Origin: Pseudomonadota bacterium
GTDB taxonomy: Bacteria; Pseudomonadota; Alphaproteobacteria; Acetobacterales; Acetobacteraceae
Assembly (NCBI GenBank): GCA_021818505.1
Contig: JAKADX010000020.1
Location: 1 to 64,000, forward strand
Reading direction: 5' to 3'
Length of the DNA: 64,000 nt
Shown here: positions 1 to 7,997 of the stretch, piece by piece
How positions within the stretch are numbered: position 1 is the stretch's first letter
Layout: the number at the start of each line of letters is the position of its first letter
Program-made: the position numbers and the translations under genes
The notes under the pieces: model-generated
The model's database searches: none
Seen by the model: the letters and a program-made list of their open reading frames with translations, nothing else
What the model was told of the DNA's origin: nothing

Positions 1-248
1 GGCGGCCGCGGCCGCGCCGGACGGGGCGCGCGCCGCCGCGGGCGGGCAGCGGGAAGCGGGCCGGCCGCGAGCCACCTGGCGAGGGCGGCGAAGCGGACGG
101 CGATGCGACTCAGCCGCCGCCAGATCAGGATGACGAGCGGCCCGGCCAGCCGGTCACGTCCGCCGCCGCGCGCCGCGACGGTGCGGCACAGCAGGTCCAG
201 GATGGCGGCGAAGCGTTCGGCCGGGGTGTGAGGGGTGGAGGGCTGCAC
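1..248 (-). CDS. Small repeated-family protein, 3' end cut by window edge
   Basis: Reads from a GTG at 248 leftwards with no stop before the window edge, so only the N-terminal 82 residues are visible. The peptide has the same core as the gene at 16973-17566: a LLCRTVAA motif, then LAGPLVILIW, then RFAAL, followed by an Arg/Pro/Ala-rich tail. I do not recognise a characterised family. The conserved core could be an amphipathic or membrane-peripheral helix followed by a basic, disordered tail. The upstream 38 bp also match the other copy, including spacing from the -10 to the GTG, so gene and promoter were duplicated together. There is no Shine-Dalgarno, which fits a leaderless transcript. Confidence 0.6.
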   Translation of the reverse strand, partial: MQPSTPHTPAERFAAILDLLCRTVAARGGGRDRLAGPLVILIWRRLSRIAVRFAALARWLAAGPLPAARPRRRAPRPARPRP

Positions 249-256
249 GACAGCCA

Positions 257-286
257 AACTAACATGACTGGCCCCAGGCTGGGCAA
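257..286 (-). promoter_or_regulatory. Leaderless-type promoter of the repeated-family gene
   Basis: On the minus strand a -35 TTGCCC (281-286) is followed after 18 bp by a -10 TTAGTT (257-262). Only 8 nt separate the -10 from the GTG start, so the transcript probably begins at or next to the start codon. The same layout is found at 16936-16964. Confidence 0.5.
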
Positions 287-339
287 GTGGAATTGCGGGG
301 GTTCGGAGACATCGCGGGTCCATCCCGCCAGCGGCGTCG

Positions 340-651
340 TCAGGCCGCAAGCTGCCGGCGGGCCGTTTCCAGATCGTGTGCGACCTGCAAATTCATCCAG
401 AACTCGGCCGAGGTGCCGAACCGCTCCCCGAGGCGGATTGCCGTCCCGGCGGTGATCGCGCGCGCGCCGTGCAGAATCCCGGTGATCCGGTTCGGCGGCA
501 CGCCGATGTCGCGCGCGAGACTGCGCGCCGACAGGCCGAGCGGACCCATGAACTCCTCGCGCAGCACGTCGCCGGGCGTCACCGGCGCGATGCGCTCGCC
601 GGTCGTCACGTCGGACAGATCGGTGCGGGGCAAATCCTCCCAGCGGATCAT
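340..651 (-). CDS. higA: HigA-type antitoxin, XRE-family HTH
   Basis: A 103-residue protein with the HigA signature: a PGDVLREEF segment (about residues 26-34), a helix-turn-helix around LSARSLARDIGVPPNRI, then GARAITAGTAIRLGERFGTS and an EFWMNLQ motif. These antitoxins neutralise a RelE-fold HigB mRNA interferase and autorepress the operon. The ATG at 651 is chosen because it carries GAGAGGAAG upstream and starts the conserved MIRWEDL block; a longer in-frame extension to 918 has no family similarity. The toxin that should precede it survives only as a tail (665-760), so the antitoxin may now be an orphan. Confidence 0.85.
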   Translation of the reverse strand: MIRWEDLPRTDLSDVTTGERIAPVTPGDVLREEFMGPLGLSARSLARDIGVPPNRITGILHGARAITAGTAIRLGERFGTSAEFWMNLQVAHDLETARRQLAA

Positions 652-664
652 GGCGGCCTTCCTC

Positions 665-760
665 TCAATGATAGTCCACGATTTCGACTTCGTGGGCGTT
701 GCCGTCCACCCAGACGAAGCATACGCGCAGGCTGGCCTCGCCCCGTTCGACGAAAATGGC
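665..760 (-). pseudogene. higB: HigB toxin remnant (C-terminal tail only)
   Basis: The last 22 codons before the TGA at 665-667 read SLRVCFVWVDGNAHEVEI then VDYH, which is the C-terminal strand and tail typical of HigB toxins. Upstream in this frame and in both alternatives, the usual N-terminal half (the GNRLHxLKGD and W-S-I-R-x-N segments) is absent and the sequence is low-complexity Arg/Ala coding. The position directly before higA, with a ribosome-binding site for higA between them, fits a decayed higBA operon. A frameshift or replacement of the 5' part is inferred. Confidence 0.5.
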
Positions 761-1133
761 GGACCACATCGCGCCAGCGCGAAATCGCCGGCGGGCGCGG
801 CCTGCTGCGCCCCTCGCGCTGCGCCACCGGCCTCCCCGCCGCCTTCCGCTGGAAACCAACCTTCAAGGCGCTCCATGCCCGCCTCATAGCCGCGGGCAAA
901 TTGCGCAAGGTGCCCCAATTGCCTGCACTCGCAAGCTGCTCATCTATGCAAACACCGTCGTCCAGCACAGCAGACCTTGGGGACCCTCACCTGCAACGAG
1001 GTTGACAGTCGCTACGCTCACTCGCCGCCGCCCCGAGGTAGTGCGCGGCCAGCCATCTTTGGTCGCGGAAGCGTAAGATTCCGCTTGGCGAAGCGGGGCC
1101 TCCTGCGGAAAGTGGCTTTTGTGGGAGGTTCGG
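761..1133. other. Non-coding/decayed stretch between higBA and the AT-rich orphan
   Basis: No supportable gene is seen. A short inverted repeat CCGCTT-GGCG-AAGCGG lies at 1081-1096, without a following T-run. GGGAGG at 1123-1128 is the ribosome-binding site of the gene starting at 1134. Confidence 0.5.
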
Positions 1134-1865
1134 ATGGCTAAGGATTTCTTCGGGTGGTCTCGGTGGTCCCCTCACCTTGGGAACGCGATCACTATCGCGA
1201 CGGGGTTCCCCGTCGTGATCGGTATGCTTGCCGGCCTATGGGCCTATTTCTCCGGAGCCGGGCTCCATGTAGCTTTGGTTGGCCTTGCTTCTTTTGTGAT
1301 GTCTCTTTGGTCCTACATAGGAATATTGTGGCTAATTGATAGGACAAACAATGCCGCGAGCATAAGTAAGAACTTTTCTTCGTGCGCGTGGGGCCTACGG
1401 TTCGACTCCGCTATTTTGAACAGAGACCCAGGTATGCCCGATTTTGAATGGCAAATTAAGGCGATGCTCAGAAATTCTAAGCCATTTCCTATAAGAATTG
1501 ATTACCTCGAGCAACGCGTCGTCATAGAGAATAGAGTCCCAGACACCAAGCTTTCTCTCGTCGGCGTTCCGATCGTAATTGGTGCTGGCGAAGCTTCTAT
1601 ACTCAATTTTCCGGCATTCAGCAGAAATAATTTCCCAGATAAAGATCGTATTAACGGAGAAATGTTGATAACGGCAAGATATGGGAAGCCTGACGAACAA
1701 TATTCCCGCGTGACCACTAAGAGGTTCGGCTTTAACGCGCTCATACGTCCGTCAGCACAATCAGGTATACCTGTAGACATGTTTCCTATCGCTGCGGCAA
1801 TTCCACTAGGTCTTAGTCTATTGGAAGAAGAAGTGGACGAACCATACACTCAGAAGCAGGCATAG
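1134..1865 (+). CDS. Orphan two-TM membrane protein, AT-rich
   Basis: A 243-residue protein of unknown function. Two hydrophobic segments lie near the N-terminus (roughly residues 20-42 and 45-67, around FPVVIGMLAGLWAYF and VALVGLASFVMSLWSYIGIL). A soluble C-terminal domain of about 175 residues follows with no motif I recognise. The ATG at 1134 is preferred over an in-frame TTG at 1119 because GGGAGG sits 5 nt upstream. The gene is clearly richer in A/T than everything around it, uses codons such as AGA, ATA and TTT that are rare in the neighbours, and lies beside a broken toxin-antitoxin pair. Horizontal acquisition is likely. It is not obviously co-transcribed with any neighbour. Confidence 0.75.
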   Translation: MAKDFFGWSRWSPHLGNAITIATGFPVVIGMLAGLWAYFSGAGLHVALVGLASFVMSLWSYIGILWLIDRTNNAASISKNFSSCAWGLRFDSAILNRDPGMPDFEWQIKAMLRNSKPFPIRIDYLEQRVVIENRVPDTKLSLVGVPIVIGAGEASILNFPAFSRNNFPDKDRINGEMLITARYGKPDEQYSRVTTKRFGFNALIRPSAQSGIPVDMFPIAAAIPLGLSLLEEEVDEPYTQKQA

Positions 1866-1950
1866 AACAACCGCTGACCTCGTTTTGATTGCAGCACACG
1901 TTGAGCACCACGGCCGAAACGAACTTCACGGTTGCTCCGCCCCTCCCCCG

Positions 1951-1980
1951 TTGACACCACCGCCAATCACGGCCGATCAT
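1951..1980 (+). promoter_or_regulatory. Promoter of the molybdenum hydroxylase operon
   Basis: A consensus -35 TTGACA lies at 1951-1956. A weak -10 (GATCAT, 1975-1980) follows after 18 bp and overlaps the left arm of the palindrome at 1976-1995. A start near 1987 would give a leader of about 20 nt before the ATG at 2010. Confidence 0.45.
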
Positions 1981-1995
1981 ACGTATGCGAATGAT
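1976..1995. promoter_or_regulatory. 20-bp palindromic operator, probable MarR (NicR-like) site
   Basis: The 20-mer ATCATACGTATGCGAATGAT matches its own reverse complement at 16 of 20 positions (pattern ATCATnCGnATnCGnATGAT). It overlaps the -10 and probable start of the hydroxylase operon, a position suited to repression. A second 20-mer of the same design and length, with a shared GTATGC centre, lies at the start codon of the marR gene (23455-23474), so the same regulator probably binds both. Confidence 0.55.
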
Positions 1996-2009
1996 CCGGG
2001 AACCTCCGC

Positions 2010-2855
2010 ATGGGTCGCTACCTGCGTCCGGCCACGCTTGAAGCGGCGCTGGCGCTGCTGGCGGAACGGCCGCGGACGGTGCTGGCGGGCGGCACGGACC
2101 ACTACCCCGCCCGCGTGCTGAACGCACCGGATGAGGACATCCTGGACATTTCCGCGCTCCCCGGCCTGCGCGCGATCGGGCGGCGCGGGGATCATTGGGT
2201 CATCCCCTGCCTTGCCACCTGGAGCGACCTGATCGCGGCGGACCTGCCGGCGGCCTTCGACGGGCTGCGCGCGGCGGCGCGGCAGGTCGGGGGGCGGCAG
2301 GTGCAGAACGTGGCGACCGTGCTCGGCAATGTCTGCAACGCCAGCCCCGCCGCCGACGGCATCCCCTGCCTGCTCGCGCTGGACGCGGAGGTGGAACTGG
2401 CCTCGCGCGACGGGCGGCGCGTCCTGCCGCTGGCGGAGTTCGTGCTCGGGCCACGGCGGACGGCGCGCCGACCCGAGGAACTGGCACTGGGCTTGCGCAT
2501 TCCGGCGCGCGGTGACGCCGCGCGCAGCGTGTTCCTGAAACTCGGCGGGCGGCGCTATCTGGTGATTTCCATCGTCATGGTCGCGGCGGTCGCGGAATTC
2601 GACGCCGGCGGGCGGATCGCGCGGGCGCGCGTCGCGGTCGGCGCCTGCTCGCCCGTCGCACAACGATTGCCGGCGCTGGAGGCGGCGCTGGCAGGGCAGA
2701 GGCCCGATCCGGCGCTGGTGCGCGCGGAACATCTGGCGGCGCTGTCGCCGATCGGCGACGTGCGCGGCAGCGCCGCCTATCGAAGCGCGGCGGCGCTGGA
2801 GATGGTGCGGCGCGCGGTCGCCTCGCTCGGTGCGGTGGAGGCGATCGCGGCATGA
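2010..2855 (+). CDS. Molybdenum hydroxylase FAD subunit (CoxM/NdhF-like)
   Basis: A 281-residue FAD-binding subunit of the xanthine dehydrogenase/CO dehydrogenase family. It accepts electrons from the Fe-S clusters of its partner and passes them to the final acceptor. The FAD motifs are visible: VLAGGTDHYP (residues 24-33) and the GNVCNASPAAD block (106-116). The C-terminal CO_deh_flav_C-like region carries the usual VGACSPVAQRLP segment. The stop overlaps the ATG of the fused Fe-S/Mo gene (ATGA), so the two are translationally coupled. In nicotinate dehydrogenase of Eubacterium barkeri this role is filled by NdhF. The nicotinate assignment here rests on the neighbours rather than on this subunit. 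Confidence 0.85.
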   Translation: MGRYLRPATLEAALALLAERPRTVLAGGTDHYPARVLNAPDEDILDISALPGLRAIGRRGDHWVIPCLATWSDLIAADLPAAFDGLRAAARQVGGRQVQNVATVLGNVCNASPAADGIPCLLALDAEVELASRDGRRVLPLAEFVLGPRRTARRPEELALGLRIPARGDAARSVFLKLGGRRYLVISIVMVAAVAEFDAGGRIARARVAVGACSPVAQRLPALEAALAGQRPDPALVRAEHLAALSPIGDVRGSAAYRSAAALEMVRRAVASLGAVEAIAA

Positions 2856-5656
2856 GATCGCCCGCCGAGCCGGTCGCATTCACCCTGAACGGGCGCGCGG
2901 TGCGCGTGCTCGCCGATCCGGCGCGGCGGCTGGCGGATGTGCTGCGCGACGACCTGGGCCTGACAGGAACAAAAATCGGCTGCAATGCCGGCGATTGCGG
3001 CGCCTGCACGGTGCGGCTGGACGGCGCACAGGTCTGCGCCTGCATGGTGCCGCTTGGCCGCGTCGCGGGCAGCACGGTCGAGACGGTCGAGGGGCTGGCG
3101 GAGGGCGATGCGCTCGGCCGCTTGCAGGATGCGTTCCTGCGACACGGCGCGGCGCAGTGCGGCATCTGCACGCCGGGGATGCTGATGGCGGCAAGCGATT
3201 TGCTGGCGCGCGTCGCCGCACCGGATGAGGACGCGGTGCTGGACGCGCTGGGCGGCGTGCTGTGCCGCTGCACGGGGTATCGAAAGATCGTCGAGGCGGT
3301 GCTGGATGTCGCCGGCGCCTTCACCCCGGCCCTCTCCCGCTTGCGGGAGAGGGAGAAGTCGGATCATCCCCTTCCCTCTCCCGCTTGCGGGAGAGGGTGG
3401 CCCGAAGGGCCGGGTGAGAGTGCGGCGGTCGGCGCGCGCCTGCCGAAAGTCGATGGCCTCCCCAAGCTCACTGGCGCGGAGCAATTCGGCGCCGACGCGC
3501 TGCCCGATGCCCCGTGCCTGACGCTGCGCGCCGTGCGCAGCCCGCACGCGCACGCACGCTTCACGCTCGGCAATCTGTCGGCGTTGCGCGCGGCGTATCC
3601 GGGCCTGCTGCGCGTGCTGACGGCGGCCGACATTCCCGGCCGCAACCTCTACGGCATCTATCCGACCGGCAAGGACCAGCCGGTGCTGGCCGAGGGTTAC
3701 GTGCGCCACAGGGGTGAAGCAGTGTGCGCGCTGGTGGGCGATGCCGACACGCTCGCCGACATCCGCGATGACGAGGTGCCGATCGCGTGGGACGTGCTGC
3801 CGCCGGTGACGTTCGACGCAGCGGTGGACGGCCCGGACCTGCACGCGCACGCGCCCGGCAACGTGCTGTGCTGCGGGCGCGTCGCGCGCGGCGATGTGGG
3901 CGCAGCCCACGCATCCGGTGCGGCGCACGCCGATATCGCCGTGCGCACCAGTTTCGTCGAGCACGCCTATATCGAACCGGAAGCCGGCTTTGCGCGCCGC
4001 GTCGGCGACCGGATCGAGGTCGTCGCCTGCACGCAGACGCCGTATATGGACCGCGACGAACTCGCGCCCATTCTCGGCATCGCGCCGGCGCAGGTGCGTG
4101 TGGTGCCGACGGCGGTGGGCGGCGGGTTCGGCGGCAAGCTCGACCTGTCGGTGCAGCCGCTGGTCTGTGTCGCCGCGTGGCTGCTGAAGCGGCCGGTGCG
4201 CATGGTGTACTCCCGGCCGGAGAGCATGGCGGCAACGACCAAGCGCCATCCCGCGCGCATCACGGCCGAAGCCGCCGCCGACGCGAACGGAAAGCTGGTC
4301 GCGTTCCGCTTTCACGGCGATTTCGACACCGGCGCCTATGCGAGCTGGGGACCGACGGTCGCCAATCGCGTGCCGGTCCATGCGATGGGACCGTACGCGG
4401 TGCCGAATGTGCTGTGTACGACGGCGGCGATCCATACCACCGCGCCGCCCTCGGGCGCATTCCGCGGCTTCGGCGTGCCGCAGGCGGCGATCGCCGGCGA
4501 GGCGCTGATGGACATGCTCGCGGAGAAACTCGGGCTTGATCCTTGGGAGATGCGGCGGCGCAATGCGCTCGGCGTCGGCGACGTGACGGCAACCGGGCAG
4601 GTACTGGGCGAAGGGGCCGCGCTGCCGGAGTGTCTGGATGCGATCGCACCGCACTGGCGCGCGCTGCGCGACGAGGCTGCTGCGTTCAACGCGACATCGC
4701 GCGGCCCGCTGCGGCGCGGCGCCGGCATCGCGTGCATGTGGTACGGCATCGGCAATACCAGCCTGCCCAATCCCTCCGAGATGGTGATGGGGATTCGCCG
4801 CGACGGGCGCGCGGTGCTGTTCTCCGGCGCGGTCGATATCGGCCAGGGATCGAACACGATCATGCTGCAGATCGCCGCCGATGCGCTCGGCGTGCCGGTG
4901 GGCGGCGTCGATCTGGTCGCGGGCGACACCGACCGCACGCGCGATGCGGGAAAGACCAGCGCCTCCCGCCAGACGTTCGTCAGCGGCAACGCGGCGAAGC
5001 TGGCCGGCGAGGCATTGCGGGCGGAAATTCTGCGTCGCTGCAATGCCGGCGCAGATGCGGCGATCCGGCTGGAGGATCGGCGTATCGTTGTCACCGATGC
5101 CGGCGTGACGACCACGCTCGATCCGGCGACGATGGCGGCCGATGCCGAAGGCATCGTGCTGCACGGCATCGGACGATTCGATCCGCCGACCACGACACTG
5201 GATGACGACGGACAAGGTGTCCCCTATGCGTCCTACGCGTTCGCCGCGCAGGCGGCGCTGGTGGAGGTGGACACGGCACTCGGCACGGTGCGCGCGCTGC
5301 GCATCGTCGCAGCCCACGACGTCGGCCGCGCGGTCAATCCCACACTGGTCGAGGGCCAGATTCACGGCGGCATCGCGCAGGGACTCGGGCTCGCGCTGAT
5401 GGAGGAATTTGTGCCCGGGCGCACCGAGAACCTGCACGACTACCTGATCCCCACGATCGGCGACATCCCGCCCATCGACGTGATGCTGATCGAGCGGCCC
5501 GATCCGCTCGGCCCGTACGGCGCAAAGGGCGTGGGCGAGCCGGCGCTGATCGCGACGGCGCCGGCGATCCTGAACGCGATCGCGCACGCGACCGGCGCGC
5601 GAGTCACGCATATTCCCGCGACGCCGGATCGCGTGCTGGCGGCGCTGGCGCGATGA
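2852..5656 (+). CDS. Fused [2Fe-2S] + molybdopterin hydroxylase subunit
   Basis: A 934-residue protein joining two subunits that are often separate. Residues 1-155 carry two [2Fe-2S] clusters: a plant-type set (C44, C49, C52, C64) and an alpha-helical set (C103, C106, C138, C140). From about residue 193 it is a molybdenum-cofactor subunit with VGGGFGGK (about 422-429), GAFRGFG (about 535), DIGQGSNT (about 662) and GAKGVGEP with the catalytic Glu near 896. The domain order matches Mop-type aldehyde oxidoreductases and implies hydroxylation of a carbonyl or N-heterocycle at the cytoplasmic Mo site. The linker (about 158-190) is encoded by two REP-like palindromes in frame. The gene overlaps its neighbours by 4 nt on both sides. 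With Hnr-like and enamidase genes in the window, a nicotinate-type 6-hydroxylase is the best guess; a purine or other aldehyde substrate cannot be excluded. Confidence 0.85.
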   Translation: MRSPAEPVAFTLNGRAVRVLADPARRLADVLRDDLGLTGTKIGCNAGDCGACTVRLDGAQVCACMVPLGRVAGSTVETVEGLAEGDALGRLQDAFLRHGAAQCGICTPGMLMAASDLLARVAAPDEDAVLDALGGVLCRCTGYRKIVEAVLDVAGAFTPALSRLREREKSDHPLPSPACGRGWPEGPGESAAVGARLPKVDGLPKLTGAEQFGADALPDAPCLTLRAVRSPHAHARFTLGNLSALRAAYPGLLRVLTAADIPGRNLYGIYPTGKDQPVLAEGYVRHRGEAVCALVGDADTLADIRDDEVPIAWDVLPPVTFDAAVDGPDLHAHAPGNVLCCGRVARGDVGAAHASGAAHADIAVRTSFVEHAYIEPEAGFARRVGDRIEVVACTQTPYMDRDELAPILGIAPAQVRVVPTAVGGGFGGKLDLSVQPLVCVAAWLLKRPVRMVYSRPESMAATTKRHPARITAEAAADANGKLVAFRFHGDFDTGAYASWGPTVANRVPVHAMGPYAVPNVLCTTAAIHTTAPPSGAFRGFGVPQAAIAGEALMDMLAEKLGLDPWEMRRRNALGVGDVTATGQVLGEGAALPECLDAIAPHWRALRDEAAAFNATSRGPLRRGAGIACMWYGIGNTSLPNPSEMVMGIRRDGRAVLFSGAVDIGQGSNTIMLQIAADALGVPVGGVDLVAGDTDRTRDAGKTSASRQTFVSGNAAKLAGEALRAEILRRCNAGADAAIRLEDRRIVVTDAGVTTTLDPATMAADAEGIVLHGIGRFDPPTTTLDDDGQGVPYASYAFAAQAALVEVDTALGTVRALRIVAAHDVGRAVNPTLVEGQIHGGIAQGLGLALMEEFVPGRTENLHDYLIPTIGDIPPIDVMLIERPDPLGPYGAKGVGEPALIATAPAILNAIAHATGARVTHIPATPDRVLAALAR
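3322..3421. repeat. Two REP-like palindromes inside a coding sequence
   Basis: Perfect 11-bp arms CCCTCTCCCGC / GCGGGAGAGGG with a TT loop occur at 3330-3353 and again at 3374-3397. The flanks CACCCCGG and CCGGGTGAG are those of the intergenic copies at 35893-35953 and 58805-58895. Here both copies are read through in frame and encode the linker between the Fe-S and Mo domains of the hydroxylase. Confidence 0.85.
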
Positions 5657-7137
5657 CGACGACGCACGCCGATCCCGCCGCGCCCGACGAATCCGCGCTG
5701 GAAGCAGCGAAAAGCCCCGAGCCGGGCATCGTCACTTGCGATGCCTGCCCGGTGCTGTGCCGCATCCGCCCCGGCAAGACCGGCGCCTGCGACCGCTACG
5801 GCAACACCGACGGACGGCTGGCGCGCATGGACCCGCTGACGGTGATCGCGCGCCGGCCCGAGATGGTCGCGTTCGCGGGCGCGGACTGGACCGGCAACCC
5901 GATTGCCGCGCAGGACGTGTTCGTCAGCGGCATCGGTGCCGGCACGACCTATCCCGACTACAAGCCCGCGCCGTTCATCGTCTCCGCCGAGATCGACGGC
6001 GTGGACATGGTGACGGTCGTGACCGAGGGCATCTTCAGCTATTGCGGGCTGAAGGTGAAGATCGACACCGACCGCCATCTCGGCGCCGAGTGTTCAGCCG
6101 TGCGCGCACAGGGCGAGCAGGTCGGCCACGTCACCACCGCCGAATACGGCAGCCAGATGCTCTCGCTCGGCGGCGTGCGGCATTTGACCGGCGGCAGCAA
6201 GCGCGAGGGCGTGGTGACGTGCGAGACGCTGCTGACGCTGGCCAATGGCGGTGCGGTCGAGCTTGCCGTCGATGGCGGTGCGGCGGTGACGGTGCAGGCG
6301 GGGGCCGCGCCGATCGTCGATGGCGTGACGGAGAGCCGGATGCGCGTCGGCTGCGGCTCGGCCACGATCGGCATTTTCGCCAGCCAGTGGCTCGGCCATG
6401 CCGACGAGGTGATCGTGGTCGATGACCACATCACCGGCGTGCTCACGGAACATCAGGCCGGCCGGTTCCTCGACATGCGGCCGGCGGGGATTCGCGTGCG
6501 CGGCCGGCGCTCCACGCCCGGCCGGTATTTTCAGGTGGCCAATCCCGGCCAGGGCTGGGGCGGCACCGACATCGCCGATCCGCTCAGCATCATCGAACGC
6601 ATCGATGCGAAACTGGCGTGGCCCGGCCTGCGGCTGCTGATGGTCTCGACCACCGGCGAGCACGCCGCCTGGTTCGTGCTGGACGACGCGCTGCGCCCGC
6701 AGCCGGCGCCGATGCCGCCCACGATCGCGAACGCCGTCGCGCGCATCGGCGAGAATTGCGAGCCGGCGCTGTGCAGCGTGCTGTTCATGGCCGGCGCCGG
6801 CGGCAGCCTGCGCGCGGGGGCGACCGAGAATCCCGTGCTGCTGACGCGCGCCGTGCAATCCGGCCGCGCGCGCGTCACCGCCGGCGGCGCGCCGGTCTAT
6901 GTCTGGCCGGGCGGTGGCATCACCTACATGGCGGATGTCACGACGATGCCCGCCAACGCGTTCGGCTCCGTGCCGACGCCCGCGCTGGTGGCACCGATCG
7001 AGTTCACCCTGCCGCGCGAGGACTACGCCCGGCTCGGCGGCCACATGGGGCGCGTGCGACGGGTCGAGGAGGTACTGGCGCAGACGCAGCCGCGTGCGGC
7101 GACGCTGCCCGCGGGCGTGCGGTTTCCGCTGCCGTGA
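5653..7137 (+). CDS. hnr: 6-hydroxynicotinate reductase-like Fe-S protein
   Basis: A 494-residue protein whose N-terminal cysteine motif reads CDACPVLC...GKTGACDRY (C29, C32, C36, C46), as in the 6-hydroxynicotinate reductase family. Hnr of anaerobic nicotinate degraders reduces 6-hydroxynicotinate to 1,4,5,6-tetrahydro-6-oxonicotinate with low-potential electrons. The remainder has Gly-rich segments (GVGAGTTYPDYK-like, GGSKREG, WPGGGITYM), but I cannot assign individual cofactor ligands beyond the N-terminal cluster. Start and stop both overlap neighbours (ATGA at 5653; GTGA at 7134), so it belongs to the hydroxylase operon. An enamidase, the next pathway enzyme, lies at 18301-19494. The electron donor could be the Nfn-like reductase at 19511-22963. 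The substrate is inferred from family and context. Confidence 0.75.
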   Translation: MTTTHADPAAPDESALEAAKSPEPGIVTCDACPVLCRIRPGKTGACDRYGNTDGRLARMDPLTVIARRPEMVAFAGADWTGNPIAAQDVFVSGIGAGTTYPDYKPAPFIVSAEIDGVDMVTVVTEGIFSYCGLKVKIDTDRHLGAECSAVRAQGEQVGHVTTAEYGSQMLSLGGVRHLTGGSKREGVVTCETLLTLANGGAVELAVDGGAAVTVQAGAAPIVDGVTESRMRVGCGSATIGIFASQWLGHADEVIVVDDHITGVLTEHQAGRFLDMRPAGIRVRGRRSTPGRYFQVANPGQGWGGTDIADPLSIIERIDAKLAWPGLRLLMVSTTGEHAAWFVLDDALRPQPAPMPPTIANAVARIGENCEPALCSVLFMAGAGGSLRAGATENPVLLTRAVQSGRARVTAGGAPVYVWPGGGITYMADVTTMPANAFGSVPTPALVAPIEFTLPREDYARLGGHMGRVRRVEEVLAQTQPRAATLPAGVRFPLP

Positions 7138-7997
7138 CCGCGCAGATCGCCCTGCTGCCCGACGGCCGGCTGCACCTGCAGCACGGGCCGATCGACTGTC
7201 TCTGCCGCGCCTGGGGCGCGCCGGAGGACGTGCGCGCGGCCTATGCGCAGGTCGCCGCCGCGTTCCCCGTCGTGCTGCCGGCCCTCTGTGCGGAGCTTGC
7301 CGCGCTGCGCGCGCCACTGCCCGCCCTGCCGCCCGCGGGCGTGGTCGCGCGCGCGATGCACGCCGCCTGCGCGCCCTACGCCGACCGCTTCATCACGCCG
7401 ATGGCCGCCGTCGCCGGGGCGGTTGCCGACCATCTGCTGGCCGCCATGACCGCCGGCCGCAGGCTCGCGCGCGCCTATGTCAACGACGGCGGCGACATCG
7501 CCTTTCACCTGGCACCGGGGGAGACGCTGCGCTGCGGCCTCGTTTCCGATCTCGCGGCACCGGCGCTGGACGGCGCGTTCCTGCTGACCGCCGACCATCC
7601 GGCGCGCGGACTGGCCACGTCCGGCCGCGCCTGCAAGGGCCGCGGCGGGCGCAGCTTCTCGTTCGGCATCGCCGACGCCGTCAGCGTCCTGGCGCGCGAC
7701 GCGGCGCGAGCCGACGCCGCCGCCACCGTGATCGCCAACGCGGTCGATCTGCCCGGCCACCCCGCCGTGATCCGCCGCCCCGCGCGCGACATCGACCCCG
7801 ACAGCGACCTCGGCGCGCGCGCCGTCACGTGGGAGGTCGGCGCGCTCGCGCCGGCCGAGATCGACACGGCACTGGACGCCGGGCAGGCGGTGGCGGATGC
7901 TTTGCGCGCCGCCGGCCGCATCGACGGCGCCGTGCTGGTGCTGCGGGGGCGGATGCGCGTCCGCGGCCTCCCCCTCCCTGCGCTGGACGCATCATGA
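7134..7997 (+). CDS. UPF0280 family protein (ApbE-like fold)
   Basis: A 287-residue protein of the UPF0280 family, distantly related to ApbE FAD:protein FMN transferases. Family hallmarks present: ADRFITPMAAVAGAVAD, AYVNDGGDIAFHL and the ATSGRACKGRGGRSFSFGIADAV region, which includes the conserved Thr/Ser-Gly and Gly-rich stretch. The GTG start overlaps the hnr stop (GTGA) and the gene ends by overlapping the next ATG (ATGA), so expression is tightly tied to hnr. ApbE proteins attach FMN covalently to flavoproteins; a maturation role for the neighbouring reductase is possible but inferred. No signal peptide is seen, so it would act in the cytoplasm. Confidence 0.75.
   Translation: MTAQIALLPDGRLHLQHGPIDCLCRAWGAPEDVRAAYAQVAAAFPVVLPALCAELAALRAPLPALPPAGVVARAMHAACAPYADRFITPMAAVAGAVADHLLAAMTAGRRLARAYVNDGGDIAFHLAPGETLRCGLVSDLAAPALDGAFLLTADHPARGLATSGRACKGRGGRSFSFGIADAVSVLARDAARADAAATVIANAVDLPGHPAVIRRPARDIDPDSDLGARAVTWEVGALAPAEIDTALDAGQAVADALRAAGRIDGAVLVLRGRMRVRGLPLPALDAS

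Noticed and set aside
652-918. N-terminal extension of higA as one long gene
   Set aside because: The extension has no family similarity, crosses the higB remnant in another frame, and the ATG at 651 has a good ribosome-binding site.
3301-3430. Frameshift splitting the hydroxylase into two genes at the repeat
   Set aside because: The frame stays open through both palindromes, the flanking domains are in the same frame, and Fe-S/Mo fusions of this order are known (Mop-type).
2777-5611. 944-codon open frame on the minus strand
   Set aside because: It is antisense to the molybdenum hydroxylase. High GC keeps the opposite frame open; the product is Arg/His/Gln-rich low complexity with no family motif.
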